Shown: positions 15,757-22,622 of the stretch, piece by piece
How positions within the stretch are numbered: the stretch's first letter is position 1
Layout of the letters: every line of letters starts with the position of its first letter
Origin: a virus
DNA: 24,621 bases
Direction: 5' to 3' (one strand)
Virus record (IMG/VR): IMGVR_UViG_3300028612_000228
Location: 1-24,621 of that record
Notes under the pieces: model-generated
What the model saw: the letters and a program-made list of their open reading frames with translations, nothing else
What the model was told of the DNA's origin: nothing
Database searches by the model: none
Made by a program: the position numbers and the translations under genes

Positions 15757-16116
15757 TCATTCGCCGCTAAACAGCTTTTTACGTTTACGCTTTGTCTTCT
15801 TCTCAGCCGATTTATTTTCCGTTGCCCCGCTTACTTCTAGAGGGTGCGGGACAGAAACTCCCGCACCCTCCGAAGACGGCGAGGGAGTTGCCGATTTGTC
15901 AGCTTTCTCCTCCGTCTTCGGAGTTGGTTTAGGAGATTCCTTTTTCACAGGAGTCTCGTCAACCCATACAGCACGCTTGTCGCGGAAGTAGCGAGAAGGT
16001 AAGTCAGTTCCCTCTGGTAATAACTCACCTCTACGGTAAATCTTAAGTTTACCGTCAGAATCATATATCCTGAACCCGCGCCTATTTTTTGGCCCAACCG
16101 CTACTCGCTTTGTCAT
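15757..16116 (-). CDS. Small Lys/Pro-rich head-region protein
   Basis: A 119-residue protein of unknown function directly after the coat gene, whose stop lies eleven bases upstream of this ATG. Residues 1-52 (VGPKNRRGFRIYDSDGKLKI, then RRGELLPEGTDLPSRYFRDK) form a probable small beta domain ending in AVWVDE. Residues 53-119 are low-complexity, rich in Lys, Pro, Ser and Glu, and end in a strongly basic KKTKRKRKKLFSGE. The architecture parallels 14053-14289. The DNA for the linker contains two overlapping perfect inverted repeats (15840-15870 and 15868-15923). The basic tail could touch DNA or an acidic partner such as the scaffold, which is inference. Expression as a gene is supported by spacing and by the good site of the following gene. 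Confidence 0.68.
   Translation of the reverse strand: MTKRVAVGPKNRRGFRIYDSDGKLKIYRRGELLPEGTDLPSRYFRDKRAVWVDETPVKKESPKPTPKTEEKADKSATPSPSSEGAGVSVPHPLEVSGATENKSAEKKTKRKRKKLFSGE
15840..15870. repeat. GC-rich 11-bp inverted repeat inside a gene
   Basis: GAGGGTGCGGG at 15840-15850 is perfectly complementary to CCCGCACCCTC at 15860-15870, with a nine-base loop. It can form a strong hairpin on either strand and lies in the Ser/Pro linker of the small head-region protein. There is no following T-run on the coding strand, so it does not look like an intrinsic terminator. Confidence 0.9.
15868..15923. repeat. 12-bp inverted repeat overlapping the previous hairpin
   Basis: CTCCGAAGACGG at 15868-15879 is perfectly complementary to CCGTCTTCGGAG at 15912-15923, with a 32-base loop. 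Its left arm shares three bases with the right arm of the neighbouring GC-rich repeat, so full pairing of both is mutually exclusive at that junction. Confidence 0.9.
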
Positions 16117-16127
16117 ACGCCCGTTCT

Positions 16128-17105
16128 CTAGGTGATAATGTTATCGAAGTACACTCCGAGGTCTGCACCAATAATTTTCTGCGCGTAGGCAAGTTCGCCT
16201 TCAACGCGATCAGCCTTAAGATGATCCATGCGGAAACGAGAGATTCGCATACCGTCTTGAGCGCCAGTATAGCCGCTCCACGTAAATGTGTATCCTGCCG
16301 ATGGTTTCAAAAGGCTGGGTGCCGGTGCCGAGTAGCACAATAATGCGTCCTTAGATGAGTTGATAAACGCCATCGAAGCGGCTGCGCCTTCGACTGCGGT
16401 ATTGTTAGTTGCCCAACAAACCTCAACGCGATCAAGACCAAGCACATTAGCAAGTAGGTCACGACCTACAACACCTTTTTGCGTGTACTTAATGCGATCC
16501 ACAATATCATCATTGTTGATCAAAGCATTGTAAACGTCGGGTGGAATTACTAACGTATTAGGATAGTGGCCTGTCTTCTGCATCATAGAAGCCGCTTGTA
16601 GTGCGATGTCCGTAATAGGCGTTGAAGACGTAGCGTCCCACCGGGTAGTAACACCAGTACCGATACCAATATCAGTAGCCGTTGTTGATCCTGTCCAAGT
16701 AAGTAGTTGAAAGAACGTACTCGCCCAATCCCTCTCACGTTTCATAAGAAGTTGTTGCGTAATATACTCGGTAGCATCGCGGTCCATATTGATAACTGGA
16801 TCTGCGTTAGCGCGGGTCTGATCATCAACGTCTTTGTGGATGGCATTTACGGCAGCATAATAAGTGCTGGTATTCGTCAAACGATAACCGCCACCGGCAC
16901 TTTCTGAGCCAGGTGCGCGAAGTTCCGCCTCACTACGAAGCCAATCGTCTTTGTCGTATTCGTAGTAACGGTCGCTTTGTTTAACGACAGGAACTACAGG
17001 AAACACGCGATGGGCGACAAACTTATCAGCCGCTTGGCTGTAGGCCACACTGATATTCGTCAACGGAGTGTTGACGTGAACTGAACTAGCAGTTGGATTA
17101 CTCAT
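16128..17105 (-). CDS. Major capsid protein
   Basis: A 325-residue protein after the scaffold and decoration genes. The N-terminal part (DKFVAHRVFPVVPVVKQSDR, YYEYDKDDWLRSEAELRAPG, SESAGGGYRL) matches a large group of phage coat proteins that share the FPVVPV-KQSD-Y-Y and RAPGxESxGGG patches. This group is assumed to have the HK97 fold. The middle holds a long helix (DATEYITQQLLMKRERDW) and a spine strand (PNTLVIPPDVYNAL). The C-terminus (AYAQKIIGADLGVYFDNIIT) resembles the final strand of such coats. AGGTGA lies about seven bases upstream of the ATG. There is no N-terminal delta domain of HK97 length, in keeping with a separate scaffold. Confidence 0.92.
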   Translation of the reverse strand: MSNPTASSVHVNTPLTNISVAYSQAADKFVAHRVFPVVPVVKQSDRYYEYDKDDWLRSEAELRAPGSESAGGGYRLTNTSTYYAAVNAIHKDVDDQTRANADPVINMDRDATEYITQQLLMKRERDWASTFFQLLTWTGSTTATDIGIGTGVTTRWDATSSTPITDIALQAASMMQKTGHYPNTLVIPPDVYNALINNDDIVDRIKYTQKGVVGRDLLANVLGLDRVEVCWATNNTAVEGAAASMAFINSSKDALLCYSAPAPSLLKPSAGYTFTWSGYTGAQDGMRISRFRMDHLKADRVEGELAYAQKIIGADLGVYFDNIIT

Positions 17106-17122
17106 TATTATTCACCTATTCC

Positions 17123-17500
17123 CTAAGCCACGGTGCCGTTAGGACTGAAAACAACAGTCGCAATTTCGTTAACGTTCGTGGCTGTCTCGACACAAATGCC
17201 AAGCGTGGGCCCGGACCCTTTTTCCACTCCTAGACCGTTTGCACCACTACCGATATTCCATCCAGCTCTGGTTCCTGAGCCAGTACCAGCGCAAGCCAAC
17301 TTGCTTACGCCTGAAATCAGAACTGAAGCAGCACGTCCTTGCGCATCCGGTGTGTTTTGTAGAATACCTACAGCGTTACCGTCTGCGGCTGTTAGTTCGA
17401 CTTGCCCGCTTGTATCAACTGTAACGAAGCGATACTGGTTTGCGGATAGATCAGCCGATGCTGGCAAAGTTATAATGGTTGTACTTTCTGAATATGCCAT
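17123..17500 (-). CDS. Capsid decoration-type protein (DUF2190-like)
   Basis: A 125-residue Gly/Ala/Thr-rich beta protein between scaffold and coat. The order (ITLPASADLSANQYRFVTVD, GQVELTAADGNAVGILQNTP, AASVLISGVSKL, and a WNIGSG segment) is that of the DUF2190 / lambda D-like group, which trimerises on the outside of the mature capsid. Its ATG follows the scaffold stop by three bases with a GGGGG run about ten bases upstream. The C-terminal strand (EIATVVFSPNG) fits the same fold. The match is by motif order, so the family is likely and the external location is inferred from known relatives. Confidence 0.82.
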   Translation of the reverse strand: MAYSESTTIITLPASADLSANQYRFVTVDTSGQVELTAADGNAVGILQNTPDAQGRAASVLISGVSKLACAGTGSGTRAGWNIGSGANGLGVEKGSGPTLGICVETATNVNEIATVVFSPNGTVA

Positions 17501-17503
17501 TAT

Positions 17504-18466
17504 TTAGTTACCCCCTTCTTTTAGGTAATCTTGATAAAGTTTTGGATTCATCTCCAAAACTTTAGAGATTGCAGCCGCCTTAGTGACTTCGCCGGAAGCC
17601 ATCATTTCAGCGGCTTGCTTTTCAATGCGACCCCAAGCGGTTGTTTCGGCGTCGGACGCTGCGTTGCCAACTTCTTGTAGCATAGTGCCATTTTCAAGTT
17701 GTGCATTTACGGTCGCGAAAACGCCTTCAATTTTTTCCGCTACGTCTTTGTCCAAGTCATTGAGAGTCTTGAGCAAAAGCCCGATCTCAACGGAAGTACC
17801 CGGAAGGCTAGAAAATTCTTTTTCGGCCTTCTCGACGTAGTCTCGGCGTAGTCGCTCGTCGCGTTCCGCCTTTAGGATTTCTTCAAGCTCCACAGCTTTT
17901 TGGACTGCTGTGTCTTGTGCTTTACATAGTTGTTCTACAGTGGCTTGCATTTCTTCAGGAACGCCCGTTAGATCGTAAGAACCATCGTCGCGCTTGGAGA
18001 AAGAAACCGGAATTGAAGCCTGGGGTTGTGCCATCTTCATAGTCTCCTTTTTTATTTTTTTCTTTTTCTTTTCGCTAGCTTCGTCGTCGTCTTCGTCTTC
18101 GTCTTCGTCTTCAGACTCGGCCTCTAGCGCATCTTTAGCTGCGGTTTTACCCTTAGCCTTGGCCTTATTTTTATTAGGTTTTTTAGACTCGTCCTCGTCT
18201 TCTTCTTCTTCGGACTCATCTTCTCCAGAACTATCGTTGGCTTTTTTAACTTCTTCGTCTTTGCAGACAACCTCATCAAAGATAAAGTTATCTTGCGGCT
18301 CAGAAGATAATGCTTGCTCGTCACTCATATTTTCTCCATCTTCGTCACGTTTAATGACTAAAAACTTTCGGCGTATTGCTGGCCGGTCAACTAATGAAAC
18401 TTCTCTAATGTCGAGGTCTAATAATTCACGCGGTTTTTTATTCCGCTCATTTGTGGAGGATGTCAT
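17504..18466 (-). CDS. Capsid scaffold protein with acidic N-terminal region
   Basis: A 320-residue protein between the protease fusion and the coat, the normal scaffold position. Residues 17-40 (LDLDIREVSLVDRPAIRRKF) resemble the SLVDxPAxxRxF segment that usually begins phage capsid maturation precursors. Residues 71-133 are extremely acidic (Glu/Asp/Ser runs broken by a Lys/Ala stretch), followed by a Lys run. From M145 on, the sequence (MAQPQASIPVSFSKRDDGSY) looks like a complete scaffold: a helical middle (TAVQKAVELEEILKAERDER) and a helical C-terminus (AAISKVLEMNPKLYQDYLKE) for coat binding. A strong internal ribosome binding site sits before M145. The first ATG has only a weak, distant AGGTGG. 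Confidence 0.85.
   Translation of the reverse strand: MTSSTNERNKKPRELLDLDIREVSLVDRPAIRRKFLVIKRDEDGENMSDEQALSSEPQDNFIFDEVVCKDEEVKKANDSSGEDESEEEEDEDESKKPNKNKAKAKGKTAAKDALEAESEDEDEDEDDDEASEKKKKKIKKETMKMAQPQASIPVSFSKRDDGSYDLTGVPEEMQATVEQLCKAQDTAVQKAVELEEILKAERDERLRRDYVEKAEKEFSSLPGTSVEIGLLLKTLNDLDKDVAEKIEGVFATVNAQLENGTMLQEVGNAASDAETTAWGRIEKQAAEMMASGEVTKAAAISKVLEMNPKLYQDYLKEGGN
18032..18049 (-). promoter_or_regulatory. Internal ribosome binding site and start for a short scaffold
   Basis: On the coding strand AAGGAG (18044-18049) lies nine bases before an in-frame ATG (18032-18034), M145 of the scaffold. A nearer ATG (M143, 18038-18040) is only three bases away and is less suitable. Initiation here would give a 176-residue scaffold (17504-18034) lacking the acidic and SLVDRPA parts, comparable to nested scaffolds such as lambda Nu3. 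Confidence 0.65.
18081..18112. repeat. Short triplet/hexamer repeat in acidic segment
   Basis: The plus strand reads TCG TCG TCG T and then four successive CTTCGT-type hexamers. It encodes the alternating Asp/Glu run of the scaffold acidic region. The unit is a multiple of three, so length changes would keep the frame. Confidence 0.85.
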
Positions 18467-18520
18467 TGTTTGAAACGAACCACCTTTGAGGTAACAAAAA
18501 CCATGTAGTAATGCAACCCC

Positions 18521-21301
18521 TTACCTAGAAACCCTTGCAACACCGCCGATCGAAAATCCGGCGATTTCTCCAGATTTTATCTTTTCCCACAGCTTTTCGT
18601 TGTCCGATACTTGTACGGACATAAGCCAAGACCCCGATTTTACAGGACTTCCACCAAAGTCAGAATCTTCTCTGGCGACCCAACTTTCAATAAGACCCAT
18701 TCCTAAATCACCGAAGGCTTTGTGCATAAATCCAAGTTCGGTATCCTTGTTGAACTTTGACAGAAACTTATGCGCCGCCTCCTTTATAGCCTCTTTAGAA
18801 ATTGTATCTCCTTGTGCGTCTACCTCATCGGGCTCCAAAACAATTCCTGTAACTATTTTTTCGTCTTCGTCTGTTTTTATAACGGGAATAAGCCAGTTGT
18901 TATACATAGAATTAGAAATGTCTTTTTCTTGTAAACCAGGAGGCCCCGAGTCAGGACTCAGTGTTATACCTAATTTTTTAGCAGCAGCCTTTATCCTGCC
19001 CCAAATCTGTGCTTGTTCTTTATCCGAATACTTATCCGCATTTTTTGGCATAGAAAAGTAGCTTATTGCTGCCCTAACATGCTCATAGCTATCTATTGGA
19101 TACTTTTCATTTTTTGGATCGGCATAATCAATCTCGGCCTTTTTTAGACCCATCCTGCTACCTATCTCTTGAAAGTGCATTTTGAGAAACACAATATCTC
19201 TATCAAAAGATCGGCTCATTCTTTCTGCTACGATACCTACTTCGTAGGCAAAAAGAATCGCTAGATCTAATGCAAGTCCTCCGTCTTCTTCACTCGCGTA
19301 GCCTTCCGACACAACTTTCTTTTCAATACCAAAAAATGCGTCGAGATACTTCGCTGCTTTTATGACGTGGCCTTGTGTTTCTTTCTCTTTAGTCTTTTCT
19401 AACTTTCTAAAGAGCGTAACCGCGCTACGGCAAGTATCGAAATTTTTAGTCCTGTAACCAAATACGTCTATGTTCTCGCCACTACCAAAGTGCTTAGGTT
19501 CTTCTGCTTTTTTGGTCTGCGTATAGTTCGTGACCTCAAGTAGCTTCCCAGCGACAGTTGCCGTTGTATAGCCCCCAGTCTTAGCTACGGAAATAACCTT
19601 TACATTCCATCCCTTATTCAAGAACTTAGACTTATCTCGGTAGTCATAGTGTAAAAGGAATTTACCTTTTAGGTTTTCAAGCCTCTTTATAAAGGCTGGC
19701 TCGTCGAACTGGTCTTCGCCTACTTCTTGCGCAATACGAGGATAAGGAGGATCCAAATAAAAGAAAGTATCTTTTCCGTCATACGCCTTGAATATCTTCT
19801 CGTAACTTTCGTTATGAATTTTTACACCCTTTAGGCGCTCCCTTGTTTTTTCTAAGTTGTTTATAAGTGTAGGTTTTTTACCGGCCTTTGAAGGATCTAT
19901 TGCCGTAATTCTGTTCTCGTTTCTAAAGAACATGGCATACCGTTTGTATGCAAACCTATAGAACCTATCATCCCCTTTAGATGGTTTTAGGTCATGGACC
20001 TTTCTGGCCTGCTCCTTAGAAACAATCCAATTCTTACGGCGAACACCATCGAAGTCTCTATCCGAACCATCTCTAACGTATTTGAATGAAAAGGCTACTT
20101 CTGTATGTGTATCCGATAGAACTTCGTTTTTACTCATTTCCTTTGGCTTTGCGTAAAATACAGCAGCGCCCCCAGCAAACGGCTCAACATACGTTTTATG
20201 TTCGGGAATCATTGGGATAACACGTTTTGCAACTCTAGACTTTCCAGCCGTAGAACCCCATAAGGCTAAACGCTTCTCAATCGCCTTTTTGGTCCTTTCC
20301 CAAATTTGCATCCCTACAGCGTGCCTCTGTTTGGTATCTGGAAATTCTTCGGTCGATTTAGGATCATCCATAAACCTAACCATGAAGTCGCGATTACTCT
20401 CGTCTTTAGCCGGTTGCATGAGAGCCTTAGTAACAACCAGCTTAGAAAAGCCGCCAGAAACCATAATCGCTTTTTGTCTAATTGCCGTTTTTATATCAAA
20501 GTTAGCTGAGAAATATCTTTTGGCTTCTTTTGTGCCTCCGGTATTTGTTGTTTCTGTACCCCTTTTATAAAAGATAGTTCCACCTAGGGCTTTTATCGCA
20601 TTTATGTTTTCCTTGTTATCGCCTAGCGCAACAATCCAACTTCCCTTCAGTGCTCTAACGGCTTTCACGAACTTTGGAACGTCTAGAAATTCCTCACCCC
20701 TCTCGCGGTCTATATCGTCGGCGGTATTCTTCCATTCTTTTGGGTAAGGAGGGTCAATAAAGAAGAACGTGTCTTTACTGTCATGCCTTGCAAGTGTTTG
20801 CTCAAAAGGAGACTTCTCAATCGAGACTCCTTTTAGCTTTTCCATAAAAGGCATTAGCCTTTGTGGGTTATATGCTGGCTTACCTTTCTTAGCTTCTGGT
20901 GGTGGTCCACAATGTTTAGCTGAGTAGCCTGCGCCTTGGATGAACAAAAACCTATGAAGTCTGTCTATGGCACCTTTGGGCTTACTTCTAACCAGCTTTT
21001 TGAATCTCTCAGTTGTTACCATACGCTCGCGCCCCATAAGGGCACGTATGAGTTCTTTACCGCCGCTTTTTATTTGTTTGAGTGCGTTTATAAGCTCGTC
21101 ATCTAAATCTGCTAATACGGACTTAGACGCTTTATCCTTTGTAAAAAAAACAGATGCCGCACCAGCGAAGGGCTCAACGTACTTTGTATGGTCGGGCGCT
21201 AGGCTAGCGATTAGTCCTGAGTATTTTGCGGAGCCTCCGTATCTAGAGTAAGGGCCTCTGCCGTTGGTTAGCACAGGTAAGTCTTTTTTTGTTTCTGCCA
21301 T
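18521..21301 (-). CDS. Dual DNA adenine methyltransferase fused to XkdF-type capsid protease
   Basis: A 926-residue protein. Residues 1-275 form a D12-class (Dam-like) N6-adenine methyltransferase: GGSAKYS (22-28, motif X-like), YVEPFAGAASVFF (41-53, SAM binding), FFIDPPYP (180-187, catalytic DPPY). Residues 300-335 hold RDFMVRF and EEFPDTKQRHAVGMQIW, a patch I associate with phage capsid protease precursors. Residues 346-595 are a second Dam-like domain: YVEPFAGGAAVFY (371-383), FFYLDPPYP (513-521), ending GKLLEVTNY. A helical part and KYPIDSYEHVRAAISYF (733-749) follow, then the XkdF-type serine protease at about 803-926: GIVLEPDEVDAQGD, probable His860 (GFMHKAF) and Ser917 (GFSIGG). The ATG shares TAATG with the portal stop and has GAGG upstream. 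Both methyltransferases keep their catalytic motifs. The domains are well supported; the combined role is inferred. Confidence 0.92.
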   Translation of the reverse strand: MAETKKDLPVLTNGRGPYSRYGGSAKYSGLIASLAPDHTKYVEPFAGAASVFFTKDKASKSVLADLDDELINALKQIKSGGKELIRALMGRERMVTTERFKKLVRSKPKGAIDRLHRFLFIQGAGYSAKHCGPPPEAKKGKPAYNPQRLMPFMEKLKGVSIEKSPFEQTLARHDSKDTFFFIDPPYPKEWKNTADDIDRERGEEFLDVPKFVKAVRALKGSWIVALGDNKENINAIKALGGTIFYKRGTETTNTGGTKEAKRYFSANFDIKTAIRQKAIMVSGGFSKLVVTKALMQPAKDESNRDFMVRFMDDPKSTEEFPDTKQRHAVGMQIWERTKKAIEKRLALWGSTAGKSRVAKRVIPMIPEHKTYVEPFAGGAAVFYAKPKEMSKNEVLSDTHTEVAFSFKYVRDGSDRDFDGVRRKNWIVSKEQARKVHDLKPSKGDDRFYRFAYKRYAMFFRNENRITAIDPSKAGKKPTLINNLEKTRERLKGVKIHNESYEKIFKAYDGKDTFFYLDPPYPRIAQEVGEDQFDEPAFIKRLENLKGKFLLHYDYRDKSKFLNKGWNVKVISVAKTGGYTTATVAGKLLEVTNYTQTKKAEEPKHFGSGENIDVFGYRTKNFDTCRSAVTLFRKLEKTKEKETQGHVIKAAKYLDAFFGIEKKVVSEGYASEEDGGLALDLAILFAYEVGIVAERMSRSFDRDIVFLKMHFQEIGSRMGLKKAEIDYADPKNEKYPIDSYEHVRAAISYFSMPKNADKYSDKEQAQIWGRIKAAAKKLGITLSPDSGPPGLQEKDISNSMYNNWLIPVIKTDEDEKIVTGIVLEPDEVDAQGDTISKEAIKEAAHKFLSKFNKDTELGFMHKAFGDLGMGLIESWVAREDSDFGGSPVKSGSWLMSVQVSDNEKLWEKIKSGEIAGFSIGGVARVSR

Positions 21302-22620
21302 TACGTATCCTCGGGCATTGGTAGACCCGCAATCTCGCGGAGTCGTATTTCTAGGCGCTCATCCGGTACAATTATTCCAGAATCGGTGAGGCCGACAACG
21401 TAGTTTGCGATTTCTTTTAGTTCGGGCGATTCGATGTCGCCGTGCGCTAACGTAGGCCAGTTTTCTACAGGCACACCGTTTAGAGTCATTAACTTCGACA
21501 CGGCAAAGCGATTGAAAGTTTGACAAACTGAGTCAATGATCGAGCCGAGTGCTACACTAAACATATGTGTTTTAGTTGAAGCCAAAGCAAAGCTACCAAC
21601 CTTGTCCATGCCCAACATCAAAAATTCAGCCATGACCGACATAGCCATACGAGATTCATATCTTTTTATTGCGCCGTCTACGTCAACTGCGCGACGACCA
21701 CCAGAACTCAGCAACTTAAAGCGATAACCCGTTGGCTTACCGTCTTGGTCTAGCTCAGAAGGTATCACCATGCCCTCTCGTTCGTCCCGCTTTATTTGCT
21801 GAACCATGTTTTCTAGGTCAGTACGTAAAGTTTTATCTGCCGCTGATGCGCCCGACGCCATAATCTCGGGAGGAACCTCTAAAACAGGAAGACCGCTTAG
21901 ATCACGCTCAATACCTATGGCTTCAATTTCTTCTAGCTTCTTTTTGAAATACCAAGGCCTAAAAGCATTACGAAGAACAGAGCGGCCTTCTGGGTTATTT
22001 TTGTTAGTCTGTGTCCTAAAGAGAATTGCTTTCTCTATCGGCACATAGACAAGAGAGTATGTAGGGGGGCTTATTTGCCAAAGACCTTTAATCCCGCCGC
22101 CTTCGTCTATCTCCCAGCGCTCTAAAGTATCTTGTGCGCGTGTAGATATTTTTCGCCAACCTATCTTTCCATCTGAGTACCTTGAGCGGTACTTAGAGTC
22201 TTTTTGGTTTGGTCCTTTTCTTATTTTGTAAACAAGCTCAAAGTAAGACCAGCCGTAAACGAGCATTGACATTACTTCAGATAAAAGATCTGAAAACGTA
22301 TGGTTCATGTCCTCCATACAACTTTCTAAAAATTCGGCCTCTTTTATCGCGTCTAGGCTTTTATTAGCCGGTTGCGCGTAAAATCTAACTTGTCTAATCA
22401 AAGACTCAACCGAAAACATAAAGGCACCTATAATGGGATCGTTATCCCGCATTTGCCTAAATATGTTTACAGCCGCTATGCCTTTTAGCTGCGGTAGCCA
22501 TTCTTCACTGATCAGCCCATCAAATCTTTTTAGACCTGTAGAACCTATGACATCGAGGTCGACTCTTTCTTCTTTATCTTTTTTATAAACGGAAGTTCCG
22601 TTTTTAGGAGTAGTTTCCAT
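21301..22620 (-). CDS. Portal protein (DUF935 / Mu gp29-like)
   Basis: A 439-residue protein forming the dodecameric DNA channel at the capsid vertex. Residues 30-130 (QMRDNDPIIGAFMFSVESLI, SEVMSMLVYGWSYFELVYK) have the portal wing pattern. The middle (KAILFRTQTNKNNPEGRSVL, RNAFRPWYFKKKLEEIEAIG, IERDLSGLPVLEVP) is strongly typical of the DUF935-type portals. Residues 320-385 (RYESRMAMSVMAEFLMLGMD, then STKTHMFSVALGSIIDSV) correspond to the stem and long helix. The ATG lies two bases past the MuF stop with GAGG five bases upstream. Length is normal for the family. Portal is secure; the exact subfamily is by memory of the motifs. Confidence 0.92.
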   Translation of the reverse strand: METTPKNGTSVYKKDKEERVDLDVIGSTGLKRFDGLISEEWLPQLKGIAAVNIFRQMRDNDPIIGAFMFSVESLIRQVRFYAQPANKSLDAIKEAEFLESCMEDMNHTFSDLLSEVMSMLVYGWSYFELVYKIRKGPNQKDSKYRSRYSDGKIGWRKISTRAQDTLERWEIDEGGGIKGLWQISPPTYSLVYVPIEKAILFRTQTNKNNPEGRSVLRNAFRPWYFKKKLEEIEAIGIERDLSGLPVLEVPPEIMASGASAADKTLRTDLENMVQQIKRDEREGMVIPSELDQDGKPTGYRFKLLSSGGRRAVDVDGAIKRYESRMAMSVMAEFLMLGMDKVGSFALASTKTHMFSVALGSIIDSVCQTFNRFAVSKLMTLNGVPVENWPTLAHGDIESPELKEIANYVVGLTDSGIIVPDERLEIRLREIAGLPMPEDT

Positions 22621-22622
22621 TA

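Noticed and set aside
15840-15870. Intrinsic terminator after the coat gene
   Set aside because: It is a strong hairpin but lies inside a coding region with no U-run after it in the transcribed direction.
18047-18053. A AAA AAG slippery-like heptamer in the scaffold gene
   Set aside because: It is in phase, but the -1 frame runs only about 31 codons and encodes nothing recognisable. The A-rich stretch is better explained by Lys codons and the internal ribosome binding site.
17994-18473. Plus-strand Ser-rich frame of 159 codons with hydrophobic runs
   Set aside because: Exact reverse complement of the Glu/Asp repeat of the scaffold; the Ser runs come from TCG/TCT repeats.
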